27,574 nucleotides of DNA from AP-16 sp036395835 (GCA_036395835.1 DASWCW010000286.1:1-27574); one strand, 5' to 3'; shown: positions 1-7,973, counted from the first letter of the stretch. Made by a program: numbers and translations. The notes: a model not told the origin generated them from the sequence alone.

Positions 1-64
1 GCGCTCGAATGCGGCCGGTCAGTCCGGAGCCGGCGGCTCTCATCGGCGAGTTGCGTGGTGTACG

Positions 65-997
65 ATGAAAACGCCTTATGACGTGCTCGGCGTCGCCCCC
101 GACGCGGACGAGCAGGCGATCGCAAGCGCGTTCCGGGAGGCCGCCAAGGCCTGCCATCCGGACCTCAATCCCGAGGATCGCGCCGCGGAACAGCAGTTCA
201 AGCAGGTCATCGCGGCCCGCGATGCGCTGAAGAACCCGGAGTGGCGCGCGCTGTATCGCTTCGTACAGCTCAGACGCCAGCACGACCGGCGCCACTGGAT
301 GATCATGCTCGCCAGCTGCGTCGTTTCCGCCGTGGTGAGCGCCGGGCTCGTGAGCTTGTTGCAGAAACCCTCGATCTCCGAGCCGTTGCTCGAGGACGGT
401 GTGTCGCTCCTCGCCGCGAACTGGAATCCCGAAGCGGACGGCCCGCACCGGTTCGAGCTCGCCGGCAGCGCAGCCGATCCGGCGCGCGCGCAAGCCGGCG
501 AGCCGGCAGAAACCTTCAATGCGGTAGAGATGGATGCAGGCTCGAGGAACGAGCGAGACGAAACCGGCGACAAGCGCCGGGATCTCGCGGCCCTCGGCAT
601 GGCGGCCGCCGCATCGACCGCGCAGGCAGCTCCCGCGGAAGGAGTACAGCAAAGCGACAGCGAGCGGCCGGCGCCGAAGGAGCAAAGCGTCCCCTGTCGC
701 AAACGGATCGGCAATCGAGCGGCGGGGCCGCATCAGCCTGGGATCGAACGCTGCGCCGAATCTACTCGTGCTTCCCAGTCCCGCCGCGGACCGAAGCTGC
801 AGCGGCGCAACGCGGCAGATCCAGGCAGCGCGCTGTTATCGCTGCTCGATCACGCGGTCCGCGGACTGCCGGGCGCAACGCGACCGAAGCAGGCTTCAAT
901 CCACGCCCCTCGCGCCGCGCAAAAGTCGCGGCCGGCCCATGCGCGCTCGAACGAGTGCCGGGTCAGCGAGGTCGGCACCTGCGTAGAGCAGCGATAG
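65..997 (+). CDS. Membrane-anchored J-domain (DnaJ-like) protein
   Basis: The N-terminus (residues 1-65) is a J domain. It starts MKTPYDVLGV and carries the HPD motif at residues 31-33 that stimulates Hsp70 (DnaK) ATPase activity. One hydrophobic segment at about residues 78-98 should anchor the protein in the inner membrane, leaving the J domain cytoplasmic. The rest is long, low-complexity and rich in Ala, Arg and Ser, with no G/F, zinc-finger or substrate-binding domain, so this is a type III J protein rather than DnaJ itself. The reading frame ends 12 nt before the stop of the convergent zinc-ribbon gene, which fits an intact gene. However, the Arg-rich last third looks unlike a folded domain, and a reading-frame shift there is possible. 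The J domain is certain; the C-terminal frame is less so. Confidence 0.8.
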   Translation: MKTPYDVLGVAPDADEQAIASAFREAAKACHPDLNPEDRAAEQQFKQVIAARDALKNPEWRALYRFVQLRRQHDRRHWMIMLASCVVSAVVSAGLVSLLQKPSISEPLLEDGVSLLAANWNPEADGPHRFELAGSAADPARAQAGEPAETFNAVEMDAGSRNERDETGDKRRDLAALGMAAAASTAQAAPAEGVQQSDSERPAPKEQSVPCRKRIGNRAAGPHQPGIERCAESTRASQSRRGPKLQRRNAADPGSALLSLLDHAVRGLPGATRPKQASIHAPRAAQKSRPAHARSNECRVSEVGTCVEQR

Positions 998-1009
998 GCA
1001 AGCGCCGTT

Positions 1010-1216
1010 TCAGGCGGTCTCGGCGAGCGCCGGCACGCTGCGGGCGTAATTGTCGATCCAGCCTTGCGAGACCTTGAAGCTGTGGGTCTCCTGGCAATGC
1101 GGGCAGTCGAGATAAATGGTCCTGCGGCGCGTGCGCGCGATGCTGCCGCGGTCGGTGTTGATGCCGGTCTCGATCTCGCGCGCAGTCCTGGGGCACAAGA
1201 ACACCAACTCACCCAT
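1010..1216 (-). CDS. Small zinc-ribbon-like hypothetical protein
   Basis: This 68-residue protein begins MGELVFLCPR. It has a Cys-Pro at residues 9-10, a CPHC knuckle at residues 38-41 and a nearby His44, as in small zinc-ribbon proteins common in Bradyrhizobium-like genomes. Only three cysteines are visible, so a His would have to complete a metal site. The frame could extend upstream to 1273, but the added N-terminus looks unlike coding sequence, and the ATG at 1216 puts MGELVF at the start, as in the family. It converges with the J-domain gene. Its function is unknown; binding of nucleic acid or protein is only a guess. Confidence 0.75.
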   Translation of the reverse strand: MGELVFLCPRTAREIETGINTDRGSIARTRRRTIYLDCPHCQETHSFKVSQGWIDNYARSVPALAETA

Positions 1217-1509
1217 GACGCTTCTCCACTGGATGGTCTGCGCATTGTAGCCTGCCGGGGCGTGCCGGAGCATCGCAGCCGCGCAAAAAGCCCTGTGGAA
1301 AACGTGGATATCTGCCGGAAAAAATGTTGCGACCGGGCGCGGGCTGTGAGCCGAGCCGCGCGGGTCCTTGCCGGCGCAGCGGCGGCATGAACGGTCAACG
1401 CGAAAAGAGACAAGCTCCCAGAAGCACTTGCTCCGGCAACCCGATGGACGCGCGCGGAAGTGCTACGCTCCCGGCGTTTCGTCCGCGCCGCGCGAATGGA
1501 GAGATCGCA

Positions 1510-2472
1510 ATGACGGACCCCGAGCATCGCGTCGTCGAGGCGAACGGCATTCGCCTGCATGTGGCGGACGTGGGCCAAGGGCCCGCGGTCCTGTTCTGCC
1601 ACGGCTGGCCGGAGACCTGGTATTCGTGGCGGCGTCAATTGCCGGCACTGGCGCAAGCCGGCTTCCGCGCGCTCGCGCCCGACATGCGCGGCTACGGCCG
1701 CAGCGATGCTCCCGCGCCGATCGAAGCCTATACGCAGCTCCACATCGTCGGCGACATGCTCGGGTTGCTCGACGCGCTGGAGATTCCCGACGCCGTCATC
1801 GTTGGGCACGATTGGGGCGCGCCGGTTGCCTGGAACGCGGCGCTGATGCGGCCGGATCGGTTCCGCGCGGTCGTCGGCCTGAGCGTGCCCTATTCGCCGC
1901 GCGGCAAGGTGAGCCTGATCGAGGTGCTCAAGAACAGCGGGCTCACCGATTTCTACATGATGTATTTCCAGGAGCCGGGCGTGGCCGAGCGCGAGTTCGA
2001 GAAGGACGTCGTCACCTCGTTGCGGCGCGTGCTCTATTCCGCATCCGGCAGCCGTCCGGAGGGAACCAACTGGAAGGCGTTCGCGGCGCCGGGCGGGGGA
2101 CTGCTCGACAATGCGCTCGACGCCGACATGCCGTTCGCCTGGCTGAGCGAGCAGGACCTCGCCGAATACGTCGCGGACTTTCGCCGCAGCGGCTTTCGCG
2201 GCGGCTTCAACTGGTATCGCAACATCCACCGCAATTGGGAGCTGCTCGCCCCGTTCACCCACGCGGTGATCCGCCAGCCGTCGATGTTCATTGCCGGCGA
2301 GCGCGACGGCGTGCTGCGCATGCCCGCGATGCGTTCGGCCGTGGACAACATCAAACAAGTGCTGCCCGGCGTGCGCCGAAGCGAGATCATTCCCGCCGCC
2401 GGGCACTGGATCCAGCAGGAGGCGCCCGACCGCGTCAACGCGCTGCTGCTCGAGTTTCTGCGCGGCCTGTAA
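1510..2472 (+). CDS. Soluble epoxide hydrolase (alpha/beta hydrolase fold)
   Basis: This 320-residue cytoplasmic enzyme is likely to hydrolyse epoxides to vicinal diols through a covalent alkyl-enzyme ester. The family signatures are all present: the oxyanion HGWP motif at residues 31-34, the nucleophile Asp101 in GHDWGA, lid tyrosines including Tyr236 in a WYRN motif and Tyr149 or Tyr152, the relay Asp266 in ERDG, and the catalytic His299 in AGHW. Asp rather than Ser at the nucleophile position separates it from esterases, and the WYRN lid motif favours epoxide hydrolase over haloalkane dehalogenase. The frame is open from 1324, but homology begins at the ATG at 1510. The 293-nt region upstream holds no gene and must contain promoters for this gene and the divergent zinc-ribbon gene. 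The gene stands alone, so its substrate is unknown. Confidence 0.92.
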   Translation: MTDPEHRVVEANGIRLHVADVGQGPAVLFCHGWPETWYSWRRQLPALAQAGFRALAPDMRGYGRSDAPAPIEAYTQLHIVGDMLGLLDALEIPDAVIVGHDWGAPVAWNAALMRPDRFRAVVGLSVPYSPRGKVSLIEVLKNSGLTDFYMMYFQEPGVAEREFEKDVVTSLRRVLYSASGSRPEGTNWKAFAAPGGGLLDNALDADMPFAWLSEQDLAEYVADFRRSGFRGGFNWYRNIHRNWELLAPFTHAVIRQPSMFIAGERDGVLRMPAMRSAVDNIKQVLPGVRRSEIIPAAGHWIQQEAPDRVNALLLEFLRGL

Positions 2473-2478
2473 CGACCG

Positions 2479-2808
2479 TCAGGCCTTCAGCCAAAAGCCG
2501 AGCAGAACGCCGATGGTCGCGTAGGCCCAATGCCGCGGCCTGGCGCCGTACCGGTCGGACCGGATGACGAGCAAGCTCAGCGCTGCGAGCAGCACGCTGA
2601 TGACGATCTGCACGATCGTTCGCGTCGAAAACGGGCCCTCGTCGATCAGTTTGCTGCCCTTGGGAGTGGCCCAGAGACCGAAGAGGTCGCCCGTCAGATC
2701 TTTGAGGTGATAGAACCAATAATACGCGGTTTCGGATCGGCCGGCCCATCCCAGGCCGAGCAATACGATCACGCCCAATACCAGCAGAATCGAAACCAGC
2801 TTCGGCAT
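2479..2808 (-). CDS. Small three-helix membrane protein, hypothetical
   Basis: This 109-residue protein has hydrophobic segments at about residues 3-21, 66-83 and 91-106. They are separated by a polar loop containing YYWFYHLKDLTGD. The start at 2808 is chosen because a strong GGAGG Shine-Dalgarno sequence sits just upstream, although the frame extends to 2868. The 5' end overlaps the 3' end of the MFS gene by 40 nt, so the two are probably cotranscribed. I do not recognise a functional family; it is probably an inner-membrane protein of unknown role. Confidence 0.75.
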   Translation of the reverse strand: MPKLVSILLVLGVIVLLGLGWAGRSETAYYWFYHLKDLTGDLFGLWATPKGSKLIDEGPFSTRTIVQIVISVLLAALSLLVIRSDRYGARPRHWAYATIGVLLGFWLKA

Positions 2809-4151
2809 TTCCCCCTCCTCCGCGTCACGCCAATGATGCACGGACCATGGACGCCAAACGAATCCCAAGCTGTCGGCGCGCGCTCGGTCCTATTCTGGCA
2901 GGTTCCGGGGTCCCGGCAACGTCGCGGCCGGGAAAGCGTTTCACTTCGAGCGGCCGGCCCGATTTTTCCCCGCGCCAGCGCGAGCGCGATGAGCGCGATC
3001 GCGGTCAAGCCTGCACCCGCCAGGAACGTGGCGCGCGGGCCGGCGAGGTCCCACAAAGCGCCGGCGACAATGCTCGCAACCAGCATGGCGAGCCCGGTGA
3101 CGAGATTGAACATGCCGAACGCGGTGCCGCGCAAGGCGGCCGGCGCGGCGTCGGCGACGAGCGCTGCGAGCAACCCCTGGGTCAGCCCCATGTGCAGACC
3201 CCAGAGCGCCACTCCGATGCCGACCCAGGCGATATTGTGAGCAAAGGCCAGCGCGAGGTCGGCGGCGACGAGCAGCCCGAAGCCCGCGGTCATGACGCCG
3301 AACCGGCCGACGGCGTCGGACAGCGCGCCGGCCGGCCAGGCCGCCATGGCATAGACGACGTTCATCACCACCATGACGGCAGGCACGAGCGCCACGCTCA
3401 GGCCGACCGATTGCGCGCGCAGCAGCAGGAACGCCTCGGAAAAGCGCGCCAGCGTGAACAGCGTCGCAATTCCCACCACCGTCCAATAGGCTCGCCCCAG
3501 CCGGGCGAGCTCGGCGCGGCGCAGCGGATTGCGCACGGGCTGCGCCGCCGGCCGGTCCGGCTCGCTCACGCCGAAGATGATCACCGCGACCGACAAGAAC
3601 GCCGGCGCGACCGCGATCCAGAACACCAGCGTGAATTGATTTGCCGTGAGCAGCATGAGCAACATCGCGAGCAGCGGGCCCAAAAAGGCACCCACGGTGT
3701 CGAGCGATTGCCGCAGACCGAAGCTCGCGCCGCGCAGCTCCGACGGGCTGAGATCGGCGATGAGCGCGTCCCGGGGCGCGCCGCGGATGCTCTTGCCGAG
3801 CCGGTCGACGAAGCGCGCCGCCGTCAGCCAGCCGACGTCCGGCGCCAGCGGAAAGATCGGCTTGGTCAGCGCGGCTAGCCCGTAGCCGAGCGCGGCGAGC
3901 AGCTTGCGCTTCCCCAAATAATCGCTCAGCGCGCCGGAAAAGATTTTCATGATCGAGGCGGTCGCCTCCGCGATGCCTTCGATGACGCCGACGGTGAGGG
4001 TCGAGGCGCCGAGCACGCCGACCAGGTAGAGCGGAAGCAGCGCATGGATCATCTCCGAGGAGACGTCCATCAGCAGCGAGACCAGCCCGAGCGCCCAAAT
4101 GCTCGCCGGAATCTCGCGCCAGCGCAGAAAGGATTTGGGCTTGTCCATCAT
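2769..4151 (-). CDS. Major facilitator superfamily transporter
   Basis: This is a 12-helix MFS permease of about 460 residues. It has the loop 2-3 signature-like GALSDYLGKRK near residue 75, a related GALSDAVGRFG in the second half, and a loop with RDALIADLSPSELRG typical of MFS drug or metabolite exporters. Two start codons, at 4151 and 4148, are adjacent. The frame could also start at 4166, but that codon lies inside a dispersed palindrome and is not favoured. The last 60 or so residues are polar, rich in Arg and Cys, and overlap the next gene by 40 nt. That is unusual, because the family normally ends shortly after the last helix. The substrate is unknown. The gene lies downstream of the thiolase operon, so a role linked to it is possible but not shown. 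Confidence 0.88.
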   Translation of the reverse strand: MMDKPKSFLRWREIPASIWALGLVSLLMDVSSEMIHALLPLYLVGVLGASTLTVGVIEGIAEATASIMKIFSGALSDYLGKRKLLAALGYGLAALTKPIFPLAPDVGWLTAARFVDRLGKSIRGAPRDALIADLSPSELRGASFGLRQSLDTVGAFLGPLLAMLLMLLTANQFTLVFWIAVAPAFLSVAVIIFGVSEPDRPAAQPVRNPLRRAELARLGRAYWTVVGIATLFTLARFSEAFLLLRAQSVGLSVALVPAVMVVMNVVYAMAAWPAGALSDAVGRFGVMTAGFGLLVAADLALAFAHNIAWVGIGVALWGLHMGLTQGLLAALVADAAPAALRGTAFGMFNLVTGLAMLVASIVAGALWDLAGPRATFLAGAGLTAIALIALALARGKIGPAARSETLSRPRRCRDPGTCQNRTERAPTAWDSFGVHGPCIIGVTRRRGKCRSWFRFCWYWA

Positions 4152-4161
4152 AATGCTCGCT

Positions 4162-4281
4162 GTCATTCCGGCCGAGCGCGAAGCGCGAGAGCCGGAAACC
4201 CATGGACACAGGTTCTGATGTAATCACTCGGACGGTGTTCATGGGTTCCGGGTTCGCGCCTTCGGCGCGCCCCGGAATGAC
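4162..4281. repeat. 120-bp imperfect palindromic intergenic repeat
   Basis: The ends are exact inverted copies: GTCATTCCGG at 4162-4171 and CCGGAATGAC at 4272-4281. Inner arms also pair, with CCGGAAACCCATG near 4192-4204 against CATGGGTTCCGG near 4240-4251. The transcript would form a long stem with a central loop around 4205-4239. This looks like the dispersed palindromes found between genes in Bradyrhizobium-related genomes. It sits between the thiolase stop and the MFS start and may separate their expression or stabilise the upstream mRNA. Confidence 0.85.
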
Positions 4282-4296
4282 GCGGAAAGCGGGCCG

Positions 4297-5502
4297 CTAC
4301 ACCCCGTGGCGGCCGACGATCGCGATCGAGCAGACGTTCTGGTGGGGAAATCCGCCGAGATTGTGCACCAGCCCGCGCGTCGCTTGCTGGCTGCGCTGGC
4401 GCGGCCCGGCGCGGCCCTGGAGCTGCAGATAGACCTCGTAGATCATGCGCAGGCCCGAGGCGCCGATCGGATGCCCGAAGCATTTGAGCCCGCCGTCGAT
4501 CTGACACGGGATCCTGCCGTCGGCATCGAAGAAACCGTCCATCACGTCGCGCGGCGCGCCCCCCTCCGGCGAGATCGCCAGATCCTCCATGGTGACGAGC
4601 TCGGTCACCGAGAAGCAATCGTGCGCCTCGACCAGATCGATCTCTTCGCGCGGATCCTCGATGCCGGCCTCGTGGTAGGCGCGCTTGGCCGCGATGCGGG
4701 TGGTGGCGAAATAGCTGCCGTCCCAGGAATTGTGCTGCGCCTCGACCCCGTTCGAGACCGCGAGCTGCAGCGCCTTCACCGAAATCAGGTCGCGCTTGCC
4801 GAGATTGCTGGCGATCTCCGGCGTGGTGACGATGGCGCACGCGGCGCCGTCGCTGACCCCGCAGCAATCGAAGAGGCCGAGCGGCTCGGCCACCATCGCG
4901 GCATTGAGCACCTGCTCCATGCTGATCTTGTTCTTGAGATGCGCCTTGGGATTGCGGCTGCCGTTGTCGTGGCTCTTCACCGAGATGTGCGCCATGGCGC
5001 GCTTGAGGTCGCCGGCGTCCATGCCGTGCTTGGCCCGATAGGCGGCGGCAAGCTGCGCGAAGCTGCCGGGCGCCGAGACATTGGCCCAGTACATCGAGTT
5101 GAGCGCGCCGCGGCTGCGCTGCGGCAGCCCGCCGTAGCCGGTATCCTTGAGCTTCTCGCAGCCGAGCGCCAGCGCGATGTCGCAGGCGCCGGACGCCACC
5201 GCATAGGTCGCGCCGCGGAACGCCTCCGAGCCCGAGGCGCAATAGTTCTCCACCCGCGTCACCGGGATATACGGCAGCCGCAGCGCCACCGCGAGCGGCA
5301 CGCCGGATTTGCCGACGTGCTGCTCCTCGATCGCGGTGGCGAACCAGGCCGCCTCGATCTGCTTGGTCTCGATGCCGGCGTCGCCGAGCGCCTCCTCGTA
5401 GGCCTCGACGATGAGATCCTCGGCGTCGGCGTCCCAGCGCTCGCCGAAGCGCGAGCACCCCATGCCCAAAATGGCGACCTTGTCGCGAATGCCGCTGGCC
5501 AT
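4297..5502 (-). CDS. SCP-x-type thiolase / acetyl-CoA acetyltransferase family
   Basis: This 401-residue thiolase-fold enzyme would act on an acyl-CoA, either cleaving a 3-ketoacyl-CoA or performing a related carbon-carbon cleavage. The nucleophile is Cys88 in ENYCASGSEA. His294 (in EAHDCFSV) and His344 (in CFGHPIGASG) match the catalytic histidines of the SCP-x/SCP2-thiolase branch. The classical CGG motif near the C-terminus is replaced by NLGGFPHQ, as is usual in this branch. The ATG at 5502 has a GGAGG sequence 7 nt upstream. It follows the stop of the synthase-like gene after 2 nt, so the two are translationally coupled. The partner carries a DUF35 OB-fold, and SCP-x-type thiolases commonly depend on DUF35 proteins, as in archaeal thiolase/HMG-CoA synthase complexes and the actinobacterial Ltp2 aldolase. 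The substrate is unknown. Confidence 0.9.
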   Translation of the reverse strand: MASGIRDKVAILGMGCSRFGERWDADAEDLIVEAYEEALGDAGIETKQIEAAWFATAIEEQHVGKSGVPLAVALRLPYIPVTRVENYCASGSEAFRGATYAVASGACDIALALGCEKLKDTGYGGLPQRSRGALNSMYWANVSAPGSFAQLAAAYRAKHGMDAGDLKRAMAHISVKSHDNGSRNPKAHLKNKISMEQVLNAAMVAEPLGLFDCCGVSDGAACAIVTTPEIASNLGKRDLISVKALQLAVSNGVEAQHNSWDGSYFATTRIAAKRAYHEAGIEDPREEIDLVEAHDCFSVTELVTMEDLAISPEGGAPRDVMDGFFDADGRIPCQIDGGLKCFGHPIGASGLRMIYEVYLQLQGRAGPRQRSQQATRGLVHNLGGFPHQNVCSIAIVGRHGV

Positions 5503-5504
5503 GA

Positions 5505-6974
5505 TCAAGCCTCCGATTTCGCTCGCACCGGCGTGGCTGGCGCCGCTTTCCAGAAGTAACGCACGAACCCGCGCTGCTCATCGCGCTCCTTCACCCTGAA
5601 CACCATGCGCATGTTCATGCCGACCTCGACCGCGCCGCGATCGACATCGGTGAAATCCGCCATCAGCCGGCCGCCCGGATCGAACTGCACCATGCCGTAA
5701 TAGGCGGGGGGATCCGGCGAGTAGGTCAGATAATCGGCCGACCAGGACAGCACCCGCGCCGGAAAATCGGCGAACGACTGGTCGTCCTGGCTGTGGAAGG
5801 CATTGCAGTTGGGATTGACGCAGATCCGCGATTTCGGGAACTGCATGGTGCCGCAGATCCGGCAGCGGCCGCCGACGAGTCCGAGCAGCATGTCGCGCTT
5901 GCGGTAGAGCATGCTCAGCGGCGTTTGCCGGTCGACTTCGGCGCGCATCCCCTTTTCCATTTTCACGAGATCGTTGAACGCCAGATATTTCTGGTAATTG
6001 CTCTCGGTCTTGCCACGCGCGAGCGAGCGGCCGATGCCGGCGGGCCGCTCGGCCGCCTCGATCGCATCGGTTGCCTGGAACAGCAGCACGTCGCAGCCCT
6101 GGCCGAAGCCGACCACCAGGATCAGGTCGCCGGGCGCGGCCTCCTCCAACGCATGCGCCAGCATCACCAGCGGATGGCTGGCGCCGGTGTCGCCGCAGCC
6201 CGCGGCGAGCTGGTCGCGCAGGCTCGATGCGGGAAGTCCCAGGCGCTGCACGATGGTTTCGGCGACGCGCGGCAGCGTGCACGGAAAGCAGAAATGCCGG
6301 ATCGCGGCGGGCGCGACGCCGGCCTTCTGCAGCAGCGCCGTGATCGCGGCCGGGACGATCTTGAGATAGCCGTCGTCGCGGATCCAGCGCTCCTCCCAGA
6401 CGTAGTCGAACTCGCGGCCATGGCCGCGGTAATGGTCGACGAAATCGACCGCCGCCGAATGCTGCGCGAGGAGTTTCGCGACGCCGTCGTCCGGGCCGAG
6501 CAGCATGGCCGCGCTGCCGTCGCCGCTCGAAAGCTCGAGCGGGCTAGCGGCGGCGGTGCGGCGCTGCTCGGCGGCGACGATGAGCGCCGGCTTGCGCTCG
6601 AGCGCGACCGCACCCGCTGCGGCGATGAGCGCCGAAGTCCCGGCGCGCAAGGAACCCGAGACATCGAGCGCGGCGGCCTTGCCGCCGACGTTGAGCGCCT
6701 CGGCCACGATGCCGGCGTTCTGCCGGTCGTCGAACGGCGCGGACGTCGAGGCGAAATACAGCGCCGCAACCTCGCCGCGGCTATTGTGGCCGAGGCAGTC
6801 GCGGGCCGCCTCGACCGCCATGGTCACCGGGTCCTCGTCCCAATTGCAGATCGCGCGCTCGGATTTCGCCTGCGCCTTGAGCGCCGGATTGGCCCAGGCA
6901 TGCGCATCGACGATGGCCTTGCGGCTCAATCGCAGCCGCGGGATGTAGCCGCCGAAGTTCTGAATGCCGACCAA
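5505..6974 (-). CDS. HMG-CoA synthase-like protein fused to DUF35 zinc-ribbon/OB-fold domain
   Basis: This 489-residue protein has two parts. Residues 1-335 have the HMG-CoA synthase/KAS III thiolase fold: MVGIQNFGGYIP at the start, and GDTGASHP near 261-268 followed by a PGDLILVVGFGQG segment. Residues 365-475 form a DUF35 module: a zinc ribbon with Cys371, Cys374, Cys385 and Cys390, then an OB-fold. At the nucleophile position the sequence reads SGSLRAGTSA, with Leu109 in place of the catalytic Cys. The acidic residue expected near FASTSAP (about residues 74-80) also seems absent. The first part is therefore probably not a condensing enzyme. The start is TTG at 6974, 12 nt after the MaoC stop, with AGGGG 7 nt upstream; no ATG is available until about residue 52. 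It sits between the hydratase and thiolase genes and probably binds the thiolase. Confidence 0.85.
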   Translation of the reverse strand: MVGIQNFGGYIPRLRLSRKAIVDAHAWANPALKAQAKSERAICNWDEDPVTMAVEAARDCLGHNSRGEVAALYFASTSAPFDDRQNAGIVAEALNVGGKAAALDVSGSLRAGTSALIAAAGAVALERKPALIVAAEQRRTAAASPLELSSGDGSAAMLLGPDDGVAKLLAQHSAAVDFVDHYRGHGREFDYVWEERWIRDDGYLKIVPAAITALLQKAGVAPAAIRHFCFPCTLPRVAETIVQRLGLPASSLRDQLAAGCGDTGASHPLVMLAHALEEAAPGDLILVVGFGQGCDVLLFQATDAIEAAERPAGIGRSLARGKTESNYQKYLAFNDLVKMEKGMRAEVDRQTPLSMLYRKRDMLLGLVGGRCRICGTMQFPKSRICVNPNCNAFHSQDDQSFADFPARVLSWSADYLTYSPDPPAYYGMVQFDPGGRLMADFTDVDRGAVEVGMNMRMVFRVKERDEQRGFVRYFWKAAPATPVRAKSEA

Positions 6975-6986
6975 TTCTCCACCCCT

Positions 6987-7850
6987 TCAGTTGCGATATT
7001 CGGCATAGCCGTTGTTGAGCACCACGGCATCCCGCTCCAGGACACGGCAGCGAAACGCCGCCTGCCCGGGCCCGGTGCGCCAAATCTCGGTCCGGATGGT
7101 CTCGCCCGGGAACACCACCGCGGAAAAGCGCACGTCCATGCGCTTGAGCCGGCTCGGATCATAGGAACACAGCGTCTTGAGCAGCGCGTGCCCGGCAACC
7201 CCATAGGTCCCGAGCCCATGCAGGATGGGTTTGGAAAACCCGGCCGTGCGCGCGACCGCCGGATCGATATGCAACGGATTGTAATCGCCCGACAAGCGGT
7301 AGATCAGCGCGGCGCGCGGTGAAGTCGGAAGATCGCATGCAAGATCGTGAGGCTTTTGCGGAATCGGATGCGGGGTCTTGGTCGGGCCCGCAGGCCCGCC
7401 GAAGCCGCCGTCGCCGCGGCAGAACGTGGTCGATTTCAGCGTGCACAAAAGCTCGCCGGTCGCAGTGTCGCTGACCTCGCGGGTCGAATAGATCAGCGCG
7501 CCCTTGCCGGCGCCCTTGTCGATGATCTCCTCGACCCGGGTGCGGCCGACCACCTCGCCTTCCGGCGGCAGCGGCCGGTGCAGCACCAGCTCCTGCTCGC
7601 CGTGCAGCACCTGCTTCCAATCGACGCCGGTCTGAGGATCGCGCAACCATCCGCCCGGATACCCCAGCACCACCGCAAATGTCGGCAGCACCGCAAGGCC
7701 GTCCTCGTAGAGGAACCGCAGCTCGTCGGCGTCCGTCGGGTCCCGGCCCAAGCCGATCCCGAGCGCATACAGGATGGCGTCTTTGCCGGTGTAGCGTTGC
7801 TTCACGTCCGGGAACTGCCAGGCCTTGAGCCGCGCGTAGTCGATCGCCAT
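6987..7850 (-). CDS. MaoC-family enoyl-CoA hydratase (hydratase 2, double hot-dog)
   Basis: This 287-residue protein has two hot-dog halves, as in the hydratase-2 domain of multifunctional enzyme type 2. The C-terminal half carries the hydratase motif with Asp189 and His194 in SGDYNPLHID, followed by FSKPILHGLGTYG. It should hydrate a 2-enoyl-CoA to the (R)-3-hydroxyacyl-CoA. The N-terminal half (DADELRFLYE, LPTFAVVLGYPG) would bind the acyl chain. It is the first gene of a three-gene operon with the synthase-like/DUF35 protein and the thiolase. That set of activities suggests shortening of an acyl-CoA or of a side chain. The ATG at 7850 has no clear Shine-Dalgarno sequence. Confidence 0.92.
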   Translation of the reverse strand: MAIDYARLKAWQFPDVKQRYTGKDAILYALGIGLGRDPTDADELRFLYEDGLAVLPTFAVVLGYPGGWLRDPQTGVDWKQVLHGEQELVLHRPLPPEGEVVGRTRVEEIIDKGAGKGALIYSTREVSDTATGELLCTLKSTTFCRGDGGFGGPAGPTKTPHPIPQKPHDLACDLPTSPRAALIYRLSGDYNPLHIDPAVARTAGFSKPILHGLGTYGVAGHALLKTLCSYDPSRLKRMDVRFSAVVFPGETIRTEIWRTGPGQAAFRCRVLERDAVVLNNGYAEYRN

Positions 7851-7940
7851 CGGATCAAATCCAATCTCGCAGCAGCGGCGCGCGGGATCGTGCCGCCGTC
7901 ACGAACGTTTGTTCCATGATTTCTTCCCGGACGATTTCGA

Positions 7941-7973
7941 GCACCGGAATCCGGCGCCACCGGATTCCGGTGC
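7941..7973. repeat. Perfect 13-bp stem hairpin between the dodecin and MaoC genes
   Basis: GCACCGGAATCCG at 7941-7953 and its exact complement at 7961-7973 flank a 7-nt loop. It lies 34 nt downstream of the dodecin stop and about 90 nt upstream of the MaoC start on the minus strand. There is no T-run on either side, so it is not a canonical intrinsic terminator. It may stabilise the dodecin mRNA end or be a small dispersed palindrome; its GGAATCCGG core resembles the CCGGAATGAC end motif seen elsewhere. Confidence 0.7.

Noticed and set aside
850..2406. Long minus-strand open frame of about 518 codons opposite the epoxide hydrolase
   Set aside because: It is a GC-rich antisense shadow. The plus strand carries all epoxide hydrolase motifs, and the antisense protein shows only Arg/His/Glu-rich composition.
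4306..5559. Plus-strand open frame of about 417 codons opposite the thiolase
   Set aside because: Antisense shadow of a gene with intact catalytic motifs; no domain is recognisable.
5793..7322. Plus-strand open frame of about 509 codons opposite the synthase-like and MaoC genes
   Set aside because: It spans two real genes and their junction, and the translated composition is typical of antisense GC-rich DNA.
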